Assembly: GCF_026212465.1 (NCBI RefSeq)
Contig: NC_080051.1
Location: 14,305,335-14,369,334, forward strand
Length of the DNA stretch: 64,000 nucleotides
Direction of reading: 5' to 3'
Source of the DNA: Amaranthus tricolor
Lineage: Eukaryota > Streptophyta > Magnoliopsida > Caryophyllales > Amaranthaceae
Below are positions 1 to 11,700 of this stretch, piece by piece. The notes under the pieces were generated by a model. It was not told where the DNA came from, made no database searches, and saw only the letters and a program-made list of their open reading frames with translations. Positions within the stretch are counted from its first letter, which is position 1, and every line of letters starts with the position of its first letter. The translations under genes and the position numbers were made by a program.

Positions 1-1760
1 TTTAACACATTGGGGGTAATAATCCAGTGAAGAGGCCACCATATTAGGGTTTGCAGGGCCTGCATGGTAACACCTCGGTCAAGGGGCGGTATCGGCCATC
101 TGACGCTCACCTAGGGGAGTACTAAATCAACTGGATATAAATCCAGTTGAGTCACGCCGACTAATCATAATCAAGGCTCAGTAACTAGGGAATCACTTCG
201 ATACCACACACAACCATAATGCATTCTCTACTATTTAGGAATTTATTCTCATAGTCTCCTAATGCTTTCGTTCTACTTGCCTATACCACTATTATGACTT
301 TACAATGGCATAGTTTACTTTTCGGCGTCTATAATTCTAATATAATGCATGTAATCACAAAATATTGATAATACTTTAAAACAGTGAATATGATAGTTAA
401 ATACTACGTGTACGAACCTGTAAGTGTCACTACATGACCAAAAAGTCACAAAAGTCACCCAACTAAGGTTCTACTTTCCTTTTCTGAACTGGGAACCTAT
501 ACAAGTTAGGAATAGAACTAAAAAGTTCCCTTAACTACTTTGTCATACCAACTAAATGCCCAAGTAACCATTATCATCCGTTCGAGATAAGTTTTCAATT
601 TCTCTAGCACACACACATCTCATTCAATACCAATCATAATCATTGACTCAACAACAATATAAGTATTTCCATCAATTTAAGAGTAAAAGGATTTTGTGAA
701 TCGTTCCTTTACATCAACCAAATTGAGTTGTATTGATTCATGTTACCTTAAATAAATAACAAATCACACTTGAATCTTATGATATTAATAAAGTGCTAAT
801 ATGACGATATTGACAAATCTTAAAGTTATCACATCGCAATATCATTTATTATATTCTCCGAAGTTAGAAGAAATACAATCAAAACATCATAACAAGTAAC
901 TTTAGTAACTCTCAACAATAAGTTAGACACTATGCTTATGACTTATTAAATTTATGTATTTATAACTTTATTAACAACCTAATAAAGGTATTAGTAATTC
1001 TCAACAATTAAATCACTTACAATTAACAACTATTACTCCCAAATAACAACTAAAACCACTTCTATAATCTACTACGCCGTAACCATTACCAACTAAATAT
1101 ATCATAATCATAACTAACACAACTTAGCCTTTAAACAACTTATGAAATTATCCAATCAATCATCACTACCACCAACATATAACATAAGAGCACACACCAT
1201 TAAAATTTCATCCCTAAATTAAACCCTAATCAATTCATTATTCAAAGATAACATCTCTAATTATTACCCACAATAAGATTCAATAAAATTAATACACAAT
1301 CAACCCAAACTCATAAACTTGGTAAATTTTAATTAAAAACAAGAAATCAATCAATTAGGGAAGTTATGGTTTACTAAGGTGAACTAAAAGGAAAGGTGAA
1401 GAGGGAAGAAGTTAGTATAGTGGTGTGGTGACCCAGGCGTAGCCCAAAGGAGCCAGTGGTGATGTTGGGCGCCTGCTGCTGCCGTGGAAACAACCACAAA
1501 AACGTGGATGCTGCTGCTTGGGAGGGTTTGCTGCAGGGGAGGAGGAGGGCGTGTCTACTGGTGGAGTGGAAAGAAGCAGGGTTGTTGCTGCTGGTGGTGG
1601 CTATGGTGGAGGTGTGGCCTGGTGGTGCTAGCGGCTACTGCTGAACCCTGAGAGAGAAGGGAGTGAGAGAGAGAAGAGAGGAAAGAAGTGGCGTGAGGCT
1701 ACTAGTGAGGTAATGAGTGTTGTGTCTAAAAAAAACCCTAACTCATCTTTTATTAGGGTA
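1..1760 (-). other. LTR-retrotransposon-like segment, partial
   Basis: No gene is seen. GC-richer blocks (40-200 and 1430-1720) flank AT-rich DNA. Read on the minus strand, 1640-1720 is a CT-rich leader followed by GCC/ACC-rich sequence, resembling the R-U5 part of plant gypsy LTRs. The short plus-strand ORF at 1456-1644 has no recognisable domain. Neither LTR end can be placed, and the left side leaves the window. The LTR assignment is inference from composition. Confidence 0.3.
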
Positions 1761-1823
1761 TTTTTCTAATACAACCTAAACAAGGAAAACCCACATTCGT
1801 TTTGTTCATATTATATATTATTA

Positions 1824-1853
1824 ATATTATTATTATTATTATTATTATTATTA
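1824..1853. repeat. (ATT)n microsatellite
   Basis: About ten ATT units ending just before the MULE-like repeat at 1861. Confidence 0.9.
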
Positions 1854-1856
1854 GGG

Positions 1857-2032
1857 GAAATTCCACATGGTAGCATCCAGTTTTCATGAAACGCCAATGA
1901 TAGCACTTTTGTAAGATTTTTCCACATGGTAGCATCCAGTTTATCTAACTGCCGTAGCATTTTTCGTTAAATTCTTGTTAATTTCCATTTAATTCATAAT
2001 TTTGTAAGATTTTTCCACATGGTAGCATCCAA
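1857..2032. repeat. Triplicated MULE-terminus-like motif
   Basis: The string TTCCACATGGTAGCATCC occurs at about 1861, 1919 and 2012. The last two copies are also preceded by TTGTAAGATTT, giving a spacing near 92 bp. The motif resembles the ends of the inverted-repeat element at 6833-7498 (TTTTCCACATGGTAACC). This suggests nested or tandem ends of Mutator-like MITEs. No matching opposite end was identified. Confidence 0.4.
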
Positions 2033-2934
2033 TTTTTGTTCTCAAATGCTTAATTTACCATTTTAACTTTTAATTCACCGATTAATTTATCAACGCCCTT
2101 AAATGTTGTAACAATTAAGAAAATATGTATTAGTGCTTGGAATGAACCTTTTGAACTTATAAAATGCTCTCCAGAGCTCACATTAAATTTTTGAGTGTTT
2201 TATATCTTACAATTTTGACATTCTAATTCACACCATTTTTTAAATTCAACAATTGTTGATGAACATTGCTTTTCTTTATAGGATTCGCTATATATCTTGG
2301 TTTCTTAATTGATTGTATGCACCATTATCTTCGCAAGTTCATCAACATTAGAAGCAAGTTTAGAGAGTAGCTTGGAAAAGAAGCCAAAAAGAGTTGGTCA
2401 GGGAAGGAATTCAAGGGGTAGAGATATTGATTACCCTTGTTCATACTTGTTACCTATAGATTTCTATCATTTTCTACTTTAGTTGTAACGGAATGTTTTT
2501 TTCTAAATATAGGTTTAATATAATATAATAATAAGTAATGCTATAGCGAAAGTCTATCGAGCCATGATTATTGCGAAAAAGAAATAAAATAAAACAATAT
2601 TTTCTAAAAAAACAAATAAAACTTAAATCATTAAAATATAATTTTACTTATTACATCTTGCTTTAGTACATAATTATCGTTATTACATACCCATTATATA
2701 AATTACATACGTACTATATCCTAATATCACATAGACGACACATTAGCTTCTTAATAACCTCATGTAAAGTCACCTGCAATATCTGTTCCCAATATAAGGG
2801 AACAGCCGATGGGAATCGGTTAGCTAATAAGCCGAGTAAACTTGCCAGCATAATACAAGTATACAAATATTTGCATTTCAATAAGTAATATGTAAAAGGA
2901 TTTATGCAATATAGAGGATTTATTTTTTTATGTT

Positions 2935-3153
<219 letters not shown>

Positions 3154-3265
3154 CTTTTGGTCCTTCTGCTTGAGTACTAGGGCGTGATTTACTAACACTT
3201 CTGCTTGAGTGTTAGGGCGTGGAATCCGATTACTTATTTAATGAATGCAACACATATGATCTTTG

Positions 3266-3467
3266 TTTGGTATATGTAAGGGCCTGTCAGGGTGAGGTAA
3301 ACCAAAACCCCTAACTTAGTGGGAGTCATCACTCCTCCAGTATAATGTTGCTCGAGCCACAAGTCAGGTTAAATAACCTTACTGTGTTCGCTGTATTTTA
3401 CGTGTCGGAAAACACGTCCCATGTTTTTTACATGGAGATGTATGGTTCGACATTTCCTTACTATCAA
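3266..3467. repeat. Dispersed repeat copy A (LTR-like)
   Basis: This stretch matches 34,886-35,094 with the same order of blocks. It starts with TATATGTAAGGG, has GGGAGTC followed by a CTCC block and GCTCGAG in the middle, and ends GGTTCGACATTTCCTTACTA. It is probably part of an LTR of one family. Homologous sequence may extend ~500 bp upstream, where both copies have a CCGAT...GGTTAGC block. Orientation and limits are unknown. Confidence 0.55.
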
Positions 3468-3469
3468 GC

Positions 3470-4884
3470 TTTTTATTATTATGCTATTGTTTTCATATAA
3501 ATACAACATTACAATAACATATAATAGAAATCAATTTATAACAATTTACATATAAATAATCATTTATTGTTAGACTAAATCAAAATTTAAATGGGTCTTT
3601 AGTATCTATTTATAGATTAATTTTCAATTAACTTTATTCATTTCTTAATAATCAATTTTTTAAATGTCTATTTATTATAAATGATAAAATAAATAGTTCC
3701 ATCATAAATAAATACTAAAAATGTCTTAAAAAGGACATATTGAGTTTTATTATAGAACCTAGCCCATTTATCCAAATTTTTAGAAAATAAAATATTATTT
3801 TATTTAACTAATTTTTTTAATAGCTTAGTTATAGATTTAGTACATGAATCTTAGTTTTAGATTTAGTACATGAATATTAATTTCCTTAAGATTGAAATCC
3901 AAAAAAAAAATTTTAAAATTAACTTATTATTAAATGAGTTGGTGTATATTTTTATTCACCAAAATAAAATAATTTAAATTATTTTTTTCACTTTTCTTTC
4001 TTTTCGCCTAGTATAACAATTTAGATTATTAATTTATTTCTTTAAAATTTAAATATCACAAACTTCACAAAAATTATTTAAATGAAAAATAAGTGTGCAG
4101 TAACAATAAAATAAATTAGTTTTTCAGAATTATATATTTTAACCCAATTTATGAATATCCTTATTTTATGCATTTTTTAGCAAAAATTAATAATAATATT
4201 TATACTCAACTATAATTTACGAAATTAATACAAAAATTATATCTCATATATATTTATGTACAGAAAAATTTTCGTTTAAAAATATTAATATTTACTATTT
4301 TAATTAAAATTATTTCAAATTATGCGGTTTTTGGAAATTAAAATGAATAAATCATATAAATTAATTTACGATGAATTAAATCACCAAAATTTACAGAAAA
4401 TTAAATTTATATATTTATAATACATATAAAATTTATGGACATAATTTTATGTAAATAATAATATATAAGAATTTATACCTTAATAATTTCACTATTAATC
4501 GATTTTCTTATTTGTAGAATTTCTAGCCACAAATTTATCTTCCTCCCTTTGAATTTCTATAATTAACACTAAATACTATTATTAGGAAATTATTGAGGAT
4601 TTTTAGGATTTTTTTGTAGGAATTTTAGAGATTTGTTTTTTTTTTTTTTAGGAATTGATTTAGGAGTTCTTCTTTTTTTTTTTTCTTTTTTTTTTCTTTC
4701 CCTTCTCCTACGTAGCTTTTGGAGTATATATAGGCTAAAGCTTGTAAAATTTATTTATTAGTTTAATTTTTTCTTCATGGATAAGTAATTTAGGAGACAA
4801 GGCAAAAAAATGAAAATTCATGCCACCTAGTCTACTTTTCCGCCAACATAAAAGTTTTCTAAGATATTTTGGTAATTTTTTTTA

Positions 4885-4936
<52 letters not shown>

Positions 4937-5290
4937 TTCATAAAATAATATAGGAAATAAAAAGATTACGTTATTATAGGTAATTTAGCTAGACTTAATA
5001 TTTAAAATACAATATAATTATTAAACCAAGAGAGGGAAAAAAAAATCGAAATTACCAAATATAAAAAAGAACTTATGATCTAAACCTAATATTTTATTCT
5101 AAAAGAAATAAATTATATAAAAAAACACAAAAACTTAAGAACGATTGGAATAAAATTCGGAACGACATTAGAAATAATAAAATGAAATGATTATTGAATT
5201 CGTCAACATATTTAAGATTAAAAGAAAAAAAAAGGTTTGTTACATTAGTGTTTTCGAGGAATTCTCATACAATGCAAGTTTCATCTTCTT
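3470..5290. other. AT-rich gene-free DNA
   Basis: Very AT-rich sequence with homopolymer T tracts (4620-4700) and no convincing ORF, tRNA or repeat boundary. Nothing else is seen apart from the (ATT)n array at 4889-4936. Confidence 0.6.
4889..4936. repeat. (TTA)n microsatellite
   Basis: About sixteen TTA/ATT units in AT-rich DNA. Confidence 0.95.
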
Positions 5291-5306
5291 CAATCGATTA
5301 GCTATT

Positions 5307-5626
5307 ATGGAATTTTCAGCTTTGTACATTTCTTGTTCTTTATTATTTTCTGGTTAACGCTTTAATTAATGGTGCTAATGACTTGCACATATTTAATTCA
5401 AGTGAAAATTTAAATGTTGAATAGCGTTTAAATGTTTGTAGGACTAAGTTTTTTCTTGCTAGCAGCAACTTTCCTCGTATCTGTTTCTTGTTGCATATGG
5501 GCAATTTGCTCGTTCATGTTTGTGTGTGACTATAATCTCATATTTGGCAATTTCAATGACATTGCTCAACTCAATTTAACCACATATCCACATCTGCGAG
5601 ACAATTCAGCTAATAAGATGTCATAA
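5307..5626 (+). CDS. Candidate two-exon small membrane protein (unrecognised)
   Basis: I do not recognise this gene. An ATG at 5307 opens a short frame (MEFSALYISCSLLFSG) that meets a GT donor after 5352. A plausible acceptor (TTTGTAG) precedes 5442. Splicing keeps phase and joins it to a hydrophobic frame (GLSFFLLAATFLVSVSCC...) that ends at a stop at 5624-5626, about 76 residues in all. The second exon has one clear membrane-spanning stretch with several Cys, then a polar tail. Against it: surrounding sequence is repeat-rich, there is no clear promoter, and no homologue was recognised. It may be chance. Confidence 0.25.
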
Positions 5627-5639
5627 TACTCCCTTTGTA

Positions 5640-6830
5640 CTACGATATTGAGATTTTAATATTTTCATTTGTATTATTTAAGAGCAAATATTGAGCAACC
5701 TCCTTTAAAAAGAAGTTAAAAAAACAAGGTTCAGAGGAAGAAAACATAAAAGATTAAGGGTTAACTGACGCCAAGAATTAATAAATTAAAGTAGATGAAC
5801 TTTTTCATAATAGTTTATTTCTTCCAAAGGATGGCATGGTCGAGGGAGTTGGCCATCGTGTTGGGAGGAGATTTTTTATATTGTGTGAAGGAATGCAAAG
5901 TTGTTGGGCTATTGTTAATGCGTTTTTGTTTTAGCCTTCTTGTTAGCGCATTGGCTTGCAAAGGGGTTGTTGGCGAGGTACTTGCGATGGTTGAGGATGT
6001 AGACTGTTGTGATGGGCTTGTCGATGGGAAGTTTTATTGACGATGCTTTCTCGAGGATAGGTAGACGTCCTTACTGCGTGCTTTAATACTGTTGGTTTGA
6101 TGCGAGGGATTTCAATCTTGTTATGTATTTATGGACTCAAAATTGAAAGCTTGGTGCTTCGTGGTTTGATGAGGCTTTGGTGCTGAGTGTATCATTGTTG
6201 CTGGTTTCTAAGATGGGCTGCATCGCGAGGTTTGACAGCAAGGTGCATCAAGACAAAATGCTTAGTTTGAAAATTAAAATTTTTCCTAGCTTAATTTAGA
6301 AAGTTTTTGGGAAATTTCACGAATCTAACCTATGATTCTATGATTTTATGATTTTACGATCCAAAAATAAGCGAGCGATTTAAATCGTAGGTAGAATCGT
6401 AAGTTGATAGAACCTTACGATTTTAATTAGAATAAAATTTGCAGAAGTAGAATCATAACACGATTCTACGATCCTATGATTTAACGATTCGATTCTACAA
6501 ATTTCTTCTTTATTATTTTTTTTTTATTTTTCTTATGTACCAATACCATCTTTTGTTAATTTTTTTAAAGATCCATCATCATAATTTATTTAAAATAAAA
6601 TTTCTTTATTGGTATAAATATTTACACTAATTATTAAATATTTTGTTATTTCATTCTTAAAAATGAAGTAAATGAAACTTTAATTAATAAATTTAAACTT
6701 TTAAGGTGAATAATTATGACTTAGCAAATTTCAGTTTATTGTAGAATCTTACGATTTTATGATTCGATTATACCGATTTGATTCTACATGACTGAACGAT
6801 TCCAAGTAGAATAACGATTTTAACAACTTT
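5640..6830. other. Unassigned sequence with degenerate TACGATT repeats
   Basis: 5795-6240 is GC-richer, with an open frame (5795-6040) of no known domain. 6310-6830 is dominated by short repeats of ACGATTCTATGATT-type words on both strands. ATACTCCCTTTGTACTACG at 5626 resembles one end of a Stowaway/mariner MITE, but no partner end was found. Confidence 0.35.
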
Positions 6831-6832
6831 GC

Positions 6833-7498
6833 CTGAGGTATTCGGTTTTCCACATGGTAACCAAAGCTTTTTTATAATCCACACGGTAACCCTGAGGTTT
6901 AACCAATTAAACCTCCGTGACCTTTTTACTCAAAAAACGTTTGTAAATCGTTTATTAGTAAGGGTTGCCATGTTTCTGAGATTCAAACATCAAAAATTAT
7001 CCCAACATTACACTTCTTTATATTTCCTAATCTTAATTCCCCAATTTCTCTAATATACCAACACTTAATTCCCCAATTTCTAAAAGTTTGACAACAAATT
7101 TCGAGCATTCAACTGTTGTGGATGCGTTTCGAAAGTTTATGGGTCAATTTCGTTTGTTTTACCCTAATAATTTAGTTTGGTTTAGCAAGCAATAAAGATG
7201 AGTAACTTTTATTTAGAGGAGTTTGAAAAATTTGTTGTCAAACTTTGACAAATCGAGGATTTATTGGTTGGGAAATTAGAGAAATTGGGGAATTAGGGTT
7301 AAGAAATTAGGGGATATGTGACCTTTGGGATGATTTTTGATGTTTGAATCTCAAAAATATGGCAACCCTTACTAATAGATGGTTTCTAAACACTTTTTGG
7401 GTAAAAAGGTCACGGAAATTTAATTGGGTAAACTTTAGGGTTACTGCATGGATTTTTAAAAAACTTTGATTACCACGTGGAAAACGGAATACCTTAGG
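6833..7498. mobile_element. MULE-like foldback element with long inverted repeats
   Basis: About 230 bp from 6833 (CCTGAGGTATTCGGTTTTCC) is repeated in inverted orientation up to 7498 (reverse complement CCTAAGGTATTCCGTTTTCC). Similarity runs through CACATGGTAACC, GTGACCTTTTTACYCAAAAA, TTAGTAAGGGTTGCCAT and CCCCAATTTCTCTAAT. The middle has no coding capacity. Long inverted repeats with little interior are typical of MULE-type or foldback non-autonomous elements. No clean target duplication was seen. Confidence 0.7.
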
Positions 7499-7701
7499 GT
7501 TACCACGTATAATTTTTAGAATTTTTTTTAATAAAAAGATTTACTAATATAAAATTTTTAAAGGAAAACATAATTCAAAAATTACTGAAAGAAAGAAAAA
7601 TAAAGCTTTATTTATAAAATCAAATTCCAAAAATAAGCGTTGGAACAAAAAAAATTCCGAAGTTAAGTGTCTTTCACCAAAACCTGAGGTAAAGCATTAC
7701 C

Positions 7702-8480
7702 TGTTGTTAGTAACAACAAGTGATGTAACACCCGAATTTCCTCTTGTCCTTTATGGTTTTGGTCTCGTACAAGGGGTCGGAAATTCAGCGGTGTTAGTAA
7801 CACCCCTGAATTTTCGACCACTTGTACGAAACTAAAATCGTAAAGGATGGGAGGAAATTCGGGTGTTACAAGTGATTACTAAACTAACTTAAAAGTCGGC
7901 TCCACAATCGTCTGTTGTTTACTAACAGGGAGAGATTGGTGAGCTAACTTTTGACTCAGTTCAATAATCGCCTGCAATTACTAACAGTGGGCGATTATCA
8001 AACTTAGTCAAAGTCAGCTCAGCAATCTCTCCCTGTTAGTCACAACAATGCATTATCTTAATTTCAAATGAAAGATGCTTATTTCGAAAAATATTTTATT
8101 CGGTCGCTTACTTTTGAAAAATTTTTATTATAAAAGGCTTTTTTTTCTTTTTTCTAAAAGTATGTGAGTCAATAAAACAAGAAATAATCTAAAAAATAAG
8201 TTTTTTTATTAAAAATTCTAAAAGTAAGTGCTCAATTAATATATTTTTCAAAATAAACGTCTTTATTCGAGCCTGATGAACAACATTGTTCACTGTGATT
8301 AATAGCGAGCAATTATTAAGTTGAGTCAAAAAGTCAACTTAATAATCGCCCGCCGTTACTAAAAGGGGTGATTAGTGGGTTGATTTTTTTTGACTTAGTT
8401 TAATAATCGCCTAGATACTAACAACGACGATTCTTGGGTTGACTTTTTGACTCAGTTTATTAGTTGTCCGCTGTTGATAA
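7702..8480. repeat. Cluster of palindromes/hairpins upstream of eIF3f
   Basis: Successive inverted repeats share TTAGTAAC or GCGATTATTAA cores. They are TGTTGTTAGTAACAACA (7702-7718), a 147-bp palindrome (7724-7870), a 118-bp hairpin (7922-8039), one at 8305-8353, and looser ones to 8480. AAATAAGCGTT-type words flank the cluster at about 7632 and, inverted, near 8515, as if they were outer ends of one non-autonomous element. The same TTAGTAAC core forms the ends of the MULE at 17,006-20,714. The cluster lies 250-1,030 bp upstream of the eIF3f start codon. Confidence 0.65.
7724..7870. repeat. 147-bp near-perfect palindrome
   Basis: It begins TGTAACACCCGAATTTCC and ends with the reverse complement GGAAATTCGGGTGTTACA. 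The symmetry centre is G7797 inside GGTGTTAGTAACACC. The TGTAACACCC start and GGGTGTTACA end look like the outer end of a gypsy LTR present twice in head-to-head orientation. Confidence 0.8.
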
Positions 8481-8679
8481 CATCAAATAATTTCATTCCT
8501 TAGACTCAGACAGAAAAACGCTTATTTTGAAAAATAAAATTATCCCAAACTTAGTTAAATTTATGTTTTGAAAAAAGGCTTATTTTGTTCAAATTTTCGT
8601 AAAACAGCACACTTGAACTGCAAGCACAATATCTTCAACTCAATTGAACAAAAACCCCAGGCAAATAAGAGCAAAGCCT

Positions 8680-8688
8680 AAACCCTAA
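8680..8688 (+). promoter_or_regulatory. telo-box (AAACCCTAA) in eIF3f 5' region
   Basis: AAACCCTAA lies 46 bp upstream of the eIF3f start codon. Telo-boxes near the transcription start are common in plant ribosomal-protein and translation-factor genes. Use here is inferred from position. Confidence 0.5.
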
Positions 8689-8733
8689 CTCATCTCACAA
8701 CTCTTCTCGACTGAACTTCGAAGCATTTCAGCT

Positions 8734-11700
8734 ATGGCGTCGGGCGAGAAAATGGTGCTTCAATTCGGAGGTTCGACGTCTTTGAATGTGAGAGTTCATC
8801 CTTTAGTGATATTTAACATCTGCGATTGTTATGTTCGACGTCCCGATCAAGCTGAACGTGTTATTGGAACTCTTCTTGGTTCCGTTTTACCTGATGGTAC
8901 TGTTGATGTTCGCAACTCTTACGCTGTTCCTCACAACGAATTTTCCGATCAGGTTTTCGCTTTTCTTTAATTATAACGTTTATTTGATTACACAAATTTA
9001 TAGTTAATAAATGTTTCAAAATTTGATTATGTTGGATGCACGTTATGATTGGTGTAACTATTTTGTTGATGTCTATCGGTGCGTTTGATTTTCTAAAATT
9101 CAGATGTGTTGGTTTCTACTTTGCTTATTTTGGGTTTTTTGCTTTGTCGAACACTCTTAGTAATTGATTTAGGTTAATTTTTTCATACTCAATGAGCTGT
9201 AAATATTATCCATATTGGATTCGTCAAGTATAGTTTTGAGCAGTGTAACATAAGTTTTGAGCTGATTCACTTTTTGAATACCTAATTCACCCGAAATTGC
9301 CCAAAAATAGCCCAAACCGACTCTCAGTTTTGAGGGCGTGCAACTTTGTAGTCAGGTTTCTAGGTCAGATTTGCCACCCTTTAGTTGCTAAGCTAGATTG
9401 CAAAGAAATTTAAATGATGCACTGTTCAGGCTTTAAAATGGCATGTTTTTATTAGAGTATGGAGTAAAGTTTACAGTATTGGAATTACTCTGATAGTTAT
9501 CCATATTACTCAAATGCAAGTTAATGAAGATTATTGGGTACTTAAAATATAAAATCTACTTTTTAAGGAAGGGGACAACAAAAAAGCGGATATGAAGAAG
9601 TATTTCATATAGATTTGATTTCAAGATGAAGAAAATATAGTTTCTGGTCGATATGGGTTGACTAATTGTTTAATTGGTGGTAAATGGTCGACCGTATGAG
9701 TTTAGGAGGATGTGATGCATATTGTGCATGAGCAGTGTCTGATTGTTCTTTTTTGAGATGTCGTTTTGTCTTCTAATCAGTTCACTTATTGGAGATGGCC
9801 CTTAAACTGGAAGATTATTTGGTACTCTTATAGCTCTCCATCCCGAGTTGGTTTGAATTAACTCCTTGATGATGATTTGAATTGTTAAGTTGGTGTTTTC
9901 CCCTCCTTTCTTAATTGTTAAAAGCGGACGGCGCCCAAAGGTGCTAATGGTTCCTAATGCATAAGCAAAGCCAATGAACTATCCTTTGGGTATGGGGCGT
10001 GGAAAAAAATATCGCTATTGCGTAACTGTTGCGATTCGCATTACGGTGTTACAACTCATTTCATGCCCATTGCAAAGTGTACTGTTAACTTGAAAAAACC
10101 ATTCTATCACACTAATTAAAGTTTTTTAGAACATATATTTTAATTAAAGATTATAATCTACCTTATAGAATCTAATACGCTTTAAAAAAATGGTTAATAT
10201 GTTTAGAGTAACAATTTATAATGAATGTTGCTCTATTGTATTTTAAATGATATATTACCGTAATTGTCGGTCTTAAGCAGTGGGCGAGAAGGCACTTGCC
10301 TAGCGCCCATTATTTATACATAAAAAAGTATTAGTGAGCCTTTTTAGTTTTCTCGTTTATCTCATTGTGCACTTGCTTTTACTCTTCATGGTTTTTAACG
10401 TTGTTGCAAGTTTGTTGCTAGTTTTTATTTAAATTCTTGTTCATTGTATCCTTGTTTGTAAAAGGGTACCAATTTGTTGTTTCGCCTAGGGTTTTTAAGG
10501 ATCACGATCAACCCATTATCACGTAACGAGATTTTGCGTTTCTGTAAGCTCAAGATTCATTATAATGCAACCATTATGTAAAGGAACAACCTCATTTTTA
10601 ATTCATGTTGTGGAGTGCCTCGAATATGTCATGAATCAAAATTAGCACTTCTAAATTATATTACACTTAATGAAAACAATAGTTATAAATACTTGAAGCT
10701 ATACACAAGTAATACAATCAAAATATGAAAATGCGAACATTATAAGTTATTGGAGTTAAAAAGGGGAAGAGAAAATAGAACCATAACATAAAGGTACCTA
10801 AAGGGTTGTTGTGGCGATTGTTATAGTGGTAAGAGATGACAACTCTCATTGCTATACAAGTTGTGAAGGTTAAGGCTTGCATTTGTTGCAGGGAAGCTTT
10901 GTGGAGTCATTGAATGTAAGGTCAGGAGAGATTCGAAAAGGCATTAAAAGTAGAAAAGAACATATTTTGGGACCACTTCGCGTGGGTTTCTTTGTGCTAA
11001 AACGTAAAGGCGCTTGCATTCAATTGCCCACGATTTTTCCTTAGGGCACTCTAAATTTTATCTTGGGCCATTATCATTGGCTTTTGAAATAAAATGAGAC
11101 CTTAATGTTGCCTAAAGATCTCACTAAGCTTTATATTTTGAATTGCAAATCGTTTTACCATGACACATGAAGTTTGTTATTTGAATTTGAGATCACATTT
11201 TTAATTCCAATATTGACTTGATGGACTGTATTTTTCATGTGCTATTCATGTGCTGGGGACATGATTTATTGTTAAGTTTACGGGTACATTAAATATATCA
11301 TGTCTAGGTTTCATATGTTCATAGGTGTCTACTGTTAGTTGTATAATTATACTATTAAATGTCTGGAAACAAAACTTTTGTGTCCATTTTTTCCGGCAAT
11401 GTCCATGTTAAATACCTTTGCAGCATATTTGGACTCTACATATAATCGGTTAAATTGTTCACTATTTATTTGTTAGATTGGATGTAAGTTTAAAGTTTAA
11501 TTACCACTTTTTAGCTACTCAATTGGGGAGCATTGGATGATGTCGGTTTATTGTCTAATTTTTCACCTTTTAGTTGTAAGATTATGAGGACTTTTTGATG
11601 TAGATTTTCAGTTTAAATCTTCCTCATATTGGTCGCTTCATTGCAGGATAGTTTTGATGGCATTGTTTTTTTTGTGGATGGGTCACTAACAACGAGAATA

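Noticed and set aside
1456..1644. 62-codon ORF
   Set aside because: Compositionally biased translation inside the GC-rich LTR-like leader; no domain, no splice context.
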